A stretch of 64,000 nt of DNA from an uncultured Lachnospiraceae bacterium (GTDB taxonomy: Bacteria > Bacillota > Clostridia > Lachnospirales > Lachnospiraceae): the NCBI GenBank assembly GCA_910589075.1, contig CAJUSK010000007.1, positions 77,000-140,999 on the forward strand, written 5' to 3'. This document shows positions 33,212-40,652 of the stretch, one piece after another. The position numbers and the translations under genes were made by a program. The notes under the pieces are model-generated. The model was not told where the DNA came from, did no database searches, and saw nothing but the letters and a program-made list of their open reading frames with translations. Within the stretch, counting starts at the first letter, position 1; the number at the start of each line of letters is the position of its first letter.

Positions 33212-34408
33212 ATGAAAATGAAAAAAGTTATGTCACTCGTACTTGCGTTGTCCATGGCTCTTTCACTGACAGCATGCGGTGGAGGCGATGCACAGACAAC
33301 GGCACCCGCAGCAGAACCGGAAGCAGCACCCGCAGAATCAGAAGCGGCTCCCGCTGAAGGCGAAGAGGCAGAGACTCCTGCTGAATCAGATGCGGAAGCT
33401 CCCGCTGCAGCAGGCGCAGATGTTTCCGGCAAAACAGTTGTATTTATCCCTAAGGTAACAGGAAACGCGTTCTTTGAGGCTGCCAATGACGGCGCTCAGA
33501 AATATGCGGCTGACTGGGGCATTACCGTAGATTATCAGGGCAGTGCTACAGCAGGTGTTGCAGATCAGGTACAGGTAATCAATCAGGCAGTAGCAAGCGG
33601 CGCAGATGCAATCTGCATTTCCACCGTTGATGCAGCAGGTGTAAGAGATGCTCTTCTGGAAGCAAAAGAAGCAGGTCTTGCTGTTTGTACATGGGACTCT
33701 GACGCACAGTCTGATGCACGTGCGCTGATGGTATCTCAGGGTACTCCTGAAATCCTTGGACAGATGCTGGTAGATATGTCTGTAGACGCTTTAAAGAAAC
33801 GTGGCGTTGATCCTACAAAAGATGAAGTACAGTATGTATGGCATTATTCACAGGCAACTGTTACAGACCAGAACTCCTGGCAGGTAGCCGGCGAAGCAAT
33901 CATCGCAAAAGATTATCCCAACTGGAAAAAGGTTGCTGACAACTATTATTCCAATCAGGATGCAGAGCAGGCAGTTTCCACAGGCGCAGCGATTTTGGAT
34001 GCTTATGCAGACATCGACCTGATCATCTGCAATGATTCCACAGCTCTTCCCGGACAGTTAAAAGCAGCACAGAACAAAGGCATTACAAAAGATGATATTA
34101 CCATCACAGGTTTTGCAACACCTATGGCTATCAAAGAGTACTGCGACGCAGGCGTTCTCTATGAATGGGGCCTTTGGGATTGCGGTATCCAGGGTGCTCT
34201 TGGATGCTACCTGGCAGCATATATGGCAGCAGGCAATGAAGTAAAAGTCGGCGATGTAATTTCCGTACCTGGAATCGGTGACTGCGAAGTTATGGCGAAT
34301 GACTGCCTGACAGAAGGCGACACAACAGCCGATACAAATAACGGTGTTGTACTCCTTCCGGAACGCGTTGTATTTGATGAATCCAATGTGAATGATTATA
34401 ACTTCTAA
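33212..34408 (+). CDS. lsrB: AI-2-binding lipoprotein LsrB-like
   Basis: This is a 398-residue extracytoplasmic receptor. A signal peptide ends in a lipobox with Cys22 (SLTAC). A low-complexity Ala/Glu/Pro linker (about 26-68) precedes the periplasmic-binding fold. Positions matching ligand contacts of Salmonella LsrB, from memory, are K81 (IPKVTG), WDSD at 161-164 and D219-Q220 (VTDQNSW), all present. The segment that should read Pro-Asp-Ala reads N274-D275-S276 here. STALPG and GLWDCGIQG are also LsrB-like. AGGAGG precedes ATG 33212. Codon use is more biased than in its neighbours, consistent with high expression. Confidence 0.9.
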   Translation: MKMKKVMSLVLALSMALSLTACGGGDAQTTAPAAEPEAAPAESEAAPAEGEEAETPAESDAEAPAAAGADVSGKTVVFIPKVTGNAFFEAANDGAQKYAADWGITVDYQGSATAGVADQVQVINQAVASGADAICISTVDAAGVRDALLEAKEAGLAVCTWDSDAQSDARALMVSQGTPEILGQMLVDMSVDALKKRGVDPTKDEVQYVWHYSQATVTDQNSWQVAGEAIIAKDYPNWKKVADNYYSNQDAEQAVSTGAAILDAYADIDLIICNDSTALPGQLKAAQNKGITKDDITITGFATPMAIKEYCDAGVLYEWGLWDCGIQGALGCYLAAYMAAGNEVKVGDVISVPGIGDCEVMANDCLTEGDTTADTNNGVVLLPERVVFDESNVNDYNF

Positions 34409-34433
34409 AAGCAAAGCTGTGCGCAGGGATTTG

Positions 34434-34553
34434 GAGAAACGTGACGATTGCATGCAGTCAGGAACGGTTCTCTGAATCTCCGGACAGGGCGCAGCCCGTG
34501 AGCGAAGGCCGCACAGGCGGCCGGAGCGCGTATTGCTTTGAGAACAGCAAAGC
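34434..34553 (+). other. GC-rich structured segment between lsrB and lsrF
   Basis: A string of stems occupies the gap: GAGAAACGT/ACGGTTCTC (34434-34442 with 34464-34472, one mismatch), GGGC/GCCC (34487-34490 with 34494-34497), GGCCGC/GCGGCC (34507-34512 with 34517-34522) and GCTTTG/CAAAGC (34535-34540 with 34548-34553). None is followed by a T-run. It could stabilise or process the mRNA between receptor and thiolase; it matches no riboswitch I know. Confidence 0.5.
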
Positions 34554-34596
34554 AGAATAAAGATTCACCATAGAAAATAAGGAGGTTACATATAAA

Positions 34597-35481
34597 ATGG
34601 CAGATGTAGATGGATTGAAAGTAGCAAAAGATTATAAGGTTTCCGTACCGTTTGCAAATCAGGGAGATTTCCATGTAAAAGGTGCAAACAACCTGGATTG
34701 GGGTATGAAAAAACATCTTTCTAATATTTTTGATCCGGTAAGTGGCAATACGGTAATGTTTGCTTTTGACCATGGGTATTTTATGGGTTCAACGGCAGGT
34801 CTGGAAAGACTGGATATTTTGATTCCGCAGTTGGTGCCCTATGTGGATGTGCTGATGGGAACAAGAGGCGCACTTCGTACCTGTGTTCCGCCGCGGTGCC
34901 GTAAAGGTGTTGCGTTGCGTACAACTTCCGGTTCTTCTATGCTGAATGATGATCTTTCCCACGAAGTTGTGGCAGTGGATATTGAAGATGCCATCCGTAT
35001 GAATGCGGACTGCATGGCAGTTCAGACATTTATCGGTGCAGACGGCCAGCTTTCCAGCCTGGATAATCTGTCCCGCACTATTAATGCAGGCATTCGCTAC
35101 AGCATTCCCACCATGGGTGTGGTAGCGGTAGGCAAGCAGATGGAACGTACCGACCGGTTTTTCAAACTGGCAACTAGAATTCTTGCAGAGTTGGGCGCAA
35201 ATATTATTAAGACCTATAACTGTGAAAACTTTGAAGAAATTGTTGCAGCATGTCCGGTGCCGATCGTGGTAGCAGGCGGCAAAAAACTGCCGGAGAAAGA
35301 TGCGTTGACACTGGCTTACGAAGTAATCAGCAAAGGCGCAAGAGGTGTGGACATGGGACGCAATATATTCCAGAGCCATGATCCTGTGGCTATGGCACAG
35401 GCAGTCAATATGGTTGTTCACAAAGGTGCTACGGATAAGGAAGCATATGAGTTCTTCCTTGATACGAAAAAAGCTGATTGA
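34597..35481 (+). CDS. lsrF: 3-hydroxy-5-phosphonooxypentane-2,4-dione thiolase LsrF
   Basis: LsrF is a class I aldolase-fold enzyme that transfers an acetyl group from the phospho-AI-2 product to CoA, ending the signal. The protein has 294 residues. The family signature DWGMKKHLSNIF, then FAFDHGYFMGSTAGLE, the catalytic-lysine strand NIIKTYNCENFE and the phosphate loop VAGGKKLPEKDAL with GARGVDMGRNIFQ are all present. AAGGAGG precedes ATG 34597 with rather long spacing. It closes the plus-strand lsr operon, and no lsrG follows. A terminator lies 21 bases downstream. Confidence 0.95.
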   Translation: MADVDGLKVAKDYKVSVPFANQGDFHVKGANNLDWGMKKHLSNIFDPVSGNTVMFAFDHGYFMGSTAGLERLDILIPQLVPYVDVLMGTRGALRTCVPPRCRKGVALRTTSGSSMLNDDLSHEVVAVDIEDAIRMNADCMAVQTFIGADGQLSSLDNLSRTINAGIRYSIPTMGVVAVGKQMERTDRFFKLATRILAELGANIIKTYNCENFEEIVAACPVPIVVAGGKKLPEKDALTLAYEVISKGARGVDMGRNIFQSHDPVAMAQAVNMVVHKGATDKEAYEFFLDTKKAD

Positions 35482-35501
35482 TTTAAATGACAGATGTGAA
35501 A

Positions 35502-35530
35502 GGGGCTGACATAAGTTGTTGGCTCTTTTT
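35502..35530 (+). terminator. Rho-independent terminator of the lsr operon
   Basis: GGGCTGACA (35503-35511) pairs with TGTTGGCTC (35517-35525), including three G-T pairs, followed by TTTTT. Confidence 0.7.
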
Positions 35531-35649
35531 GCGTGGAAGAGAGGAAGCCGAATGATGGGGAGAGAGTGGCTCAGATGTACATGGATTTGAGCGAGAAGAC
35601 AGAGCGTTAGGGTTGGGTATAAAAATTTGGAAAATGAGAGGATATGCGG

Positions 35650-36084
35650 ATGGGATCTGTTTGTGGAATTGATTGTGGAATGTGCGAGTTAAAAGAAGGC
35701 TGCAATGGATGTATGGAAACAGGTGGAAGACCGTTTGGGGCAGAATGTATTGTGGCGATGTGTTATCAGAAGAGTGAAACCGCGTTGGAGGAGCTGAAGG
35801 AGAATCTGATCAGGGAATTTAATGAACTGGGGATTGAGGATATGGAGGAAGTAACAGACCTGAATGCACTCAAGGGAGACTTTGTAAATCTTGAATATAC
35901 TCTGCCCGGCGGAAAACGGATAAAGATTTGGGATGATAACAGGATTTATCTGGGAAATCAGTTACATAAAGCAGGCGGTGACAAATGCTATGGAATCGTT
36001 GCGGATGAGAAATATCTGATGGTGTCTGAGTATGGGGCATTTGGCGCGGATGCTGAAATTGTTGTGTTTAAGCGCTGGAATTAA
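35650..36084 (+). CDS. DUF3795-like protein with Cys-rich N-terminus
   Basis: This is a protein of about 144 residues. The N-terminus CGIDCGMCELKEGCNGC followed by CIVAMCY is the DUF3795 pattern, which probably binds a metal or iron-sulfur centre; function unknown. The second half is an acidic alpha/beta region without known motifs. AGAGGA ends 7 bases before ATG 35650, so I prefer it to ATG 35644. It stands alone between the lsr terminator and ppdK, with no sign of co-transcription. Confidence 0.7.
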   Translation: MGSVCGIDCGMCELKEGCNGCMETGGRPFGAECIVAMCYQKSETALEELKENLIREFNELGIEDMEEVTDLNALKGDFVNLEYTLPGGKRIKIWDDNRIYLGNQLHKAGGDKCYGIVADEKYLMVSEYGAFGADAEIVVFKRWN

Positions 36085-36185
36085 CATATGTTAAAATTCG
36101 GAAAATATCACAGATATAGGTGGGTAAAAACTGTAACTTTTATTAAAGATAAACAGGAATAATGCTTTAATTTTATGGAAATGAA

Positions 36186-36194
36186 TGGTATACT
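36186..36194 (+). promoter_or_regulatory. Extended -10 promoter element of ppdK
   Basis: TGG then TATACT at 36189-36194, about 40 bases before the start. The -35 is poor. Confidence 0.5.
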
Positions 36195-36233
36195 GATGGT
36201 ATCAGTTTAAGAAATTACGGAGGGTGTAAGCGG

Positions 36234-38858
36234 ATGAAGAAATGGGTATATTTATTTACAGAAGGAAATGCGGAAATGCGGAATCTTCTGGGTGGAAAAG
36301 GTGCGAATCTGGCGGAGATGACCAATCTGGGTCTGCCTGTGCCGCAGGGGTTTACGATTACGACGGAAGCCTGCACACAGTATTATGAGGATGGCAGACA
36401 GATAAATGATGAGATCATGGGCCAGATTATGGAGCATATCTCTAAAATGGAAGAGATCACCGGAAAGAAATTCGGCGATAAGGAAAATCCGCTGCTTGTG
36501 TCGGTGCGTTCCGGTGCAAGAGCATCCATGCCGGGTATGATGGATACAATCCTGAACCTGGGTCTGAACGAAGAGGTTGTGAATGTACTCGCAGACAAAT
36601 CCGGCAATCCCCGCTGGGCATGGGACTGCTACAGAAGATTTATTCAGATGTATTCGGATGTAGTTATGGAGGTTGGCAAAAAATATTTTGAAGAGCTGAT
36701 CGACAAGATGAAATCCCAGAAGGGAATTACGCTGGATGTAGATTTGACGGCAGATGATCTGAAAGAACTGGCAAATCAGTTCAAGGCAGAATACAAAGAG
36801 AAGATTGGTGAAGATTTCCCGTCTGATCCCAAGGAGCAGCTTCTGGGTGCAGTAAAGGCAGTATTCCGTTCATGGGACAATCCCCGTGCCAATATATATC
36901 GTCGTGACAATGACATTCCCTATTCCTGGGGTACGGCTGTCAATGTACAAATGATGGCGTTTGGCAATATGGGAGAGACTTCCGGAACAGGTGTTGCATT
37001 TACGCGGAATCCGGCAACCGGCGAGAAGAAGCTGATGGGCGAATTTTTGATGAACGCTCAGGGCGAAGATGTGGTAGCCGGTGTGCGTACACCGCAGCCG
37101 ATTGCACAGCTTGAAGATACGATGCCGGAAGTGTTTGAACAGTTTGTGGGAATCTGCAATAAACTGGAAGATCATTACAGAGATATGCAGGATATGGAGT
37201 TTACCATTGAGGACAAGCATCTGTATATGCTGCAGACCAGAAGCGGTAAGAGAACAGCCAAAGCGGCTTTGAAAATTGCCTGTGATCTGGTGGATGAAGG
37301 CATGATTACCGAGGAAAAAGCGGTATCCATGATTGATCCGAGAAATCTGGATTCCCTGCTGCATCCTCAGTTTGACGCAGATGCGTTGAAAGCGTCCCAG
37401 CCTATTGCAAAAGCGCTGGCAGCAGCACCTGGCGCTGCATGTGGTAAGATTGTATTTACTGCTGAAGATGCAAAAGCATGGGCTGCAAGAGGTGAGAAAG
37501 TCGTACTGGTACGTCTTGAGACTTCTCCGGAAGACATTGAAGGCATGAAAGCGGCACAGGGCATCCTGACCGTCAGAGGCGGTATGACCAGCCATGCTGC
37601 AGTTGTAGCCAGAGGTATGGGCGCTTGCTGTGTATCCGGTTGCTCTGCAATCAATATGGATGAAGAGAATAAGAAATTCACGCTGGCAGGTAAGGAATAT
37701 CATGAAGGCGATATTATTTCCTTTGACGGTACGACCGGCAATATTTATGATGGCGCTATTCAGACTGTGGATGCTACCATTGCCGGAGAATTTGGCCGGA
37801 TTATGGCGTGGGCGGATAAATACAGAACATTGAAAGTAAGAACCAATGCAGACACACCTTCGGATGCCGCAAAGGCAAGGGAGCTGGGTGCAGAAGGTAT
37901 TGGTTTGTGCAGAACCGAGCATATGTTCTTTGAAGGGGACAGAATTGATGCATTCCGCGAGATGATCTGTTCCGACACACTGGAAGAAAGAGAAGAAGCT
38001 CTTGCAAAGATACTTCCTTTGCAGCAGGGTGACTTTGAGAAATTATATGAGGCAATGGAAGGAAATCCTGTGACCATCAGATTCCTTGATCCTCCGTTGC
38101 ATGAATTTGTACCTACTGATGAGGCGGATATCCGTAAGCTGGCAGAAGCAAGAGGCAAAGCTGTAGAAGATATCAAAGCGATTATAGATTCTCTGCATGA
38201 GATTAATCCGATGCTGGGTCATAGAGGTTGCCGTCTGGCAGTTACCTATCCTGAAATTGCAAAAATGCAGACAAAGGCAGTGATCCGCGCGGCAATCAAT
38301 GTGAAGAAAGCACATCCTGACTGGGATCTGGTTCCTGAGATTATGATTCCTTTGATTGGGGACAGCAAAGAATTTAAGTTTGTTCAGAAGGTTGTAACTG
38401 AGACGGCAGACGGGGAAATTTCCGCGGCAAAAGCAGATCTGAAGTATGAAGTGGGTACGATGATCGAGATTCCCAGAGCTGCACTGACAGCAGATGAGAT
38501 TGCGGCAGACGCAGCATTCTTCTGCTTTGGTACAAACGACCTGACGCAGATGACATATGGTTTCTCACGTGATGATGCCGGAAAATTCCTGGAATCTTAC
38601 TATGATGCCAAAATATTCGAAAATGATCCTTTCGCAAAACTGGATCAGTCCGGTGTGGGCCAGTTGATGGAAATGGCTATTTCGAAAGGTAAAAAAGTGA
38701 ATACAGCTATTCACTGCGGTATCTGTGGCGAGCATGGCGGTGATCCGACTTCTGTTGAATTCTGCCATAAGATTGGACTGGACTATGTATCCTGCAGTCC
38801 GTTCCGCGTGCCGATTGCGCGGTTGGCGGCGGCACAGGCGGCTATTAACAGCAAGTAA
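36234..38858 (+). CDS. ppdK: Pyruvate, phosphate dikinase
   Basis: PPDK interconverts pyruvate, ATP and phosphate with PEP, AMP and pyrophosphate; in anaerobes it works in glycolysis or gluconeogenesis. The protein has 874 residues, full length. The ATP-grasp domain (about 1-340) starts LLGGKGANLAEMT. The swivelling phosphohistidine domain has the catalytic His in GGMTSHAAVVARGMG. The PEP-binding TIM barrel (about 510-874) has GIGLCRTEHMF, GTNDLTQMTYGFSRDD and ICGEHGGDP with the catalytic Cys near the C-terminus. It is monocistronic, with its own promoter, and followed by three hairpins in a row. Confidence 0.97.
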   Translation: MKKWVYLFTEGNAEMRNLLGGKGANLAEMTNLGLPVPQGFTITTEACTQYYEDGRQINDEIMGQIMEHISKMEEITGKKFGDKENPLLVSVRSGARASMPGMMDTILNLGLNEEVVNVLADKSGNPRWAWDCYRRFIQMYSDVVMEVGKKYFEELIDKMKSQKGITLDVDLTADDLKELANQFKAEYKEKIGEDFPSDPKEQLLGAVKAVFRSWDNPRANIYRRDNDIPYSWGTAVNVQMMAFGNMGETSGTGVAFTRNPATGEKKLMGEFLMNAQGEDVVAGVRTPQPIAQLEDTMPEVFEQFVGICNKLEDHYRDMQDMEFTIEDKHLYMLQTRSGKRTAKAALKIACDLVDEGMITEEKAVSMIDPRNLDSLLHPQFDADALKASQPIAKALAAAPGAACGKIVFTAEDAKAWAARGEKVVLVRLETSPEDIEGMKAAQGILTVRGGMTSHAAVVARGMGACCVSGCSAINMDEENKKFTLAGKEYHEGDIISFDGTTGNIYDGAIQTVDATIAGEFGRIMAWADKYRTLKVRTNADTPSDAAKARELGAEGIGLCRTEHMFFEGDRIDAFREMICSDTLEEREEALAKILPLQQGDFEKLYEAMEGNPVTIRFLDPPLHEFVPTDEADIRKLAEARGKAVEDIKAIIDSLHEINPMLGHRGCRLAVTYPEIAKMQTKAVIRAAINVKKAHPDWDLVPEIMIPLIGDSKEFKFVQKVVTETADGEISAAKADLKYEVGTMIEIPRAALTADEIAADAAFFCFGTNDLTQMTYGFSRDDAGKFLESYYDAKIFENDPFAKLDQSGVGQLMEMAISKGKKVNTAIHCGICGEHGGDPTSVEFCHKIGLDYVSCSPFRVPIARLAAAQAAINSK

Positions 38859-38898
38859 TACACTGGAAGCTGAGTAAATAGTAATTTGATTATTTATA

Positions 38899-38925
38899 CT
38901 TATTGGACTACTAATGTCCAATAAG
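38899..38925 (+). other. Perfect hairpin after ppdK
   Basis: CTTATTGGAC (38899-38908) and GTCCAATAAG (38916-38925) are exact inverted repeats with a 7-base loop. There is no T-run, so it may protect the mRNA 3' end rather than terminate. Confidence 0.6.
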
Positions 38926-38937
38926 GTACAGATATGT

Positions 38938-38982
38938 ACAATAGAAAGCACGCTTTGTGAACTTTCTATTGTCATGAATAAA
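38938..38982 (+). repeat. Dispersed palindrome family, copy D
   Basis: ACAATAGAAAG (38938-38948) and CTTTCTATTGT (38962-38972) pair perfectly around CACGCTTTGTGAA, followed by CATGAATAAA. This is the best-kept copy in the A orientation. Confidence 0.75.
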
Positions 38983-38983
38983 G

Positions 38984-39029
38984 AAAAGTCCTCTGTTACT
39001 TTATAGAAAAAGTAGCGGGGGACTTTTTT
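38984..39029 (+). terminator. Rho-independent terminator after ppdK
   Basis: AAAAGTCCTCTGTTACT (38984-39000) pairs with AGTAGCGGGGGACTTTT (39011-39027) with a few wobbles, followed by TT. It abuts palindrome copy D. Confidence 0.8.
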
Positions 39030-39093
39030 GTGTGAACCGGCAGGAACCGGCGATACCGACACAAACGTGACACAAACATGTGCGGGTTATAGA

Positions 39094-39122
39094 TTGTTAA
39101 AGGGAGAATTTTGTGCTAAAAT
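39094..39122 (+). promoter_or_regulatory. Promoter of the PIN toxin locus
   Basis: TTGTTA at 39094-39099, a 17-base spacer and TAAAAT at 39117-39122, 23 bases before the first ATG. Confidence 0.55.
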
Positions 39123-39145
39123 GACTATAAAGGGAGTCGGATGCT

Positions 39146-39624
39146 ATGGACAGGAAGTTGAAGGTGTATTTGGACACATCTGTTATAAGTTATCTGCAAC
39201 AGGAAGATGCGCCAGAGCGAATGAAGGATACATTAGCTCTTTGGGCACAGTTTGAAGTTGGAAAGTATGAAATTTGTTGATCACAGGTGAGCTTGATGAA
39301 GTGGGTGAATGTCGAGAACCTAAAAGAACAGTATTGTATGAGTATTTGAGCAGGATTTCATATACAAAGTTGGAAATTACAGATGAAGTTCTTAAAGTTG
39401 CAAATCAGATCATAGATATGGGTATACTAACAAAGAAAAGCATTGATGATTGTCAGCATATAGCAACTGCTGTCGTGCATGGGTGTGACTGCATCATATC
39501 ATGGAATTTTAAGCATATTGTAAATATAAAGACTATTAAGGGTATCAGGGCAATCACACACCTTGAAAGCTATAAGGATATTGATATTATGAATCCGCCT
39601 GTATTATTGGGAGGTGGGGAATAA
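39146..39624 (+). pseudogene. PIN-domain toxin, broken by a frameshift
   Basis: The first frame (39146-39280) reads MDRKLKVYLDTSVISYL and runs to AQFEVGKYEIC before a TGA. The rest continues in another frame from about 39274 (ITGELDEVGECREPK ... SIDDCQHIATA ... CDCIISWNFKHI) to a stop at 39622-39624. Together they form one PIN-domain ribonuclease of about 159 residues with its conserved acidic residues. One missing base near 39275-39279 explains the break. Unless ribosomes shift frame here, the toxin is dead. AGGGAG precedes the ATG. The partner ORF follows with a one-base overlap. Confidence 0.75.
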
Positions 39625-39800
39625 TGGCATATACATTGGAGATCAGCCTGGATTTTACGGTTGAGGATATCCACAAGATTCGAGAGCGTAATTATGAAGT
39701 GACAAAGCATATGACAACGGAGGAGAAACTGCTGTATTATAATATACCAAGGACAGATGCGGAAGAACAGATAGAAAGGCTTAGGGCAAAGCGCAATTAA
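39624..39800 (+). CDS. Small antitoxin-like protein, 58 residues
   Basis: This is a charged protein of 58 residues, beginning MAYTLEISLDFTVEDIHKIR and ending in a Lys/Arg-rich helix. Its ATG overlaps the stop of the PIN reading frame by one base, and GGAGGTGGGG lies just upstream. Small acidic or basic partners in this position after PIN toxins are common in Lachnospiraceae and are presumed antitoxins. No DNA-binding motif is evident. With the toxin frameshifted, this gene may be a relic that is still expressed. Confidence 0.6.
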   Translation: MAYTLEISLDFTVEDIHKIRERNYEVTKHMTTEEKLLYYNIPRTDAEEQIERLRAKRN

Positions 39801-39834
39801 GTCCGTTTGTATTATTGGAAAGTGAAGGATGATT

Positions 39835-39969
39835 ATGGAAAAACCTGTTTTGAGTACAAACTTTACTATACAAGATATTCATACCTTATTGAACATTGGT
39901 AATTCAATAAGTATGAATTACGGGAATAGAATAAATCCTAATTTGATTTTAGGTTCCCGGTTAAGTTAA
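39835..39969 (+). pseudogene. Short remnant related to the antitoxin-like ORF
   Basis: This is a 44-residue frame with AAGGA six bases before ATG 39835. Its segment STNFTIQDIHTLLNIGN resembles LDFTVEDIHKIRERN of the preceding antitoxin-like protein, then diverges and stops. It looks like the N-terminal end of a second antitoxin gene that has lost the rest, or a very short gene. It supports the view that this patch is a decayed toxin-antitoxin island. Confidence 0.4.
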
Positions 39970-39977
39970 ATACATGA

Positions 39978-40211
39978 ATGTTTGCAAAGTGGAGTGAAGG
40001 AGTGCTGGCAATAGGACACTGTGTAAGAGCTATTATTGGAGCACACAAAGCGATTCAACGGATAGAAAAGGATTGGTATGCAAATGAGATTAACCTGCCC
40101 CAAGGATATGGGATGATTTTTCTCACAGATGCGTTATTGGATAACATTGCGGAACTGTTCGAGTCTGCAAATGAGCTCTCCACCCCTGATGCGGTTACGA
40201 ACGTAAAATGA
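39978..40211 (+). CDS. Hypothetical protein, 77 residues
   Basis: This is a short frame starting 8 bases after the previous remnant. No ribosome site is convincing. The protein has a mildly hydrophobic start and an acidic helical end (LLDNIAELFESANELS). I do not recognise it. Neighbouring ORFs are decayed toxin-antitoxin parts, so this could be a fragment too. Confidence 0.35.
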   Translation: MFAKWSEGVLAIGHCVRAIIGAHKAIQRIEKDWYANEINLPQGYGMIFLTDALLDNIAELFESANELSTPDAVTNVK

Positions 40212-40478
40212 CATATCTGTTAGATTTTATAAGTACTGTCTTGCAAAAATAAAAAGGTGAGAAGTTTAATCAATAGCCTCTGAAAATTCGGTAAATAAAT
40301 ATTGATTAAAGAAGTCTTTGAACGGAAAAACTTTATCAGCAATTTGATATTCAGAGAGATGTAAATTTGGATTATTATAATAAAAGTGAAAATTCCTGTA
40401 TACAGAAATGCAATTTGTTTGCGCTGGTATGTGATTGAAAATTGTATTTAATGATATTGAGGATTCCATAAGTTGACA
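40212..40478. other. AT-rich gap without a supported gene
   Basis: Nothing convincing is coded here. A minus-strand frame of 87 residues (40266-40529) has only a TTG start and no ribosome site and crosses the structured segment at 40479, so I leave it out. Confidence 0.5.
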
Positions 40479-40560
40479 GACTGCTGTAAGAGACTGTCGA
40501 GGGAGAAATTCGAAAGAAGTACGTGTCAATGTGAGACACAGAAAAACAGCAGTCCTTTTT
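40479..40560 (+). ncRNA. Candidate structured RNA closed by a terminator stem
   Basis: GACTGCTGT (40479-40487) pairs perfectly with ACAGCAGTC (40546-40554), followed by CTTTTT. Inside the loop two further hairpins can form: TCGA/TCGA around 40497-40513 and GTGTC/GACAC (40523-40527 with 40535-40539). This makes a three-way junction ending in a terminator. No known RNA family is recognised and no promoter is obvious upstream. Confidence 0.35.
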
Positions 40561-40567
40561 CTACGGC

Positions 40568-40596
40568 TTGATATGTCTGTCGAATCGTGTTATACT
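40568..40596 (+). promoter_or_regulatory. Sigma-A promoter of the membrane protein gene
   Basis: TTGATA at 40568-40573, a 17-base spacer and TATACT at 40591-40596. Confidence 0.75.
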
Positions 40597-40652
40597 CGCA
40601 TTGTGTTAAACAATCAATAAAAGTGATGAATCGCTTACATGGGGGTAAACTT

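Noticed and set aside
40266..40529. An 87-residue minus-strand frame in the gap after the toxin patch
   Set aside because: It has only a TTG start with no ribosome site, crosses the candidate structured RNA, and resembles no known family.
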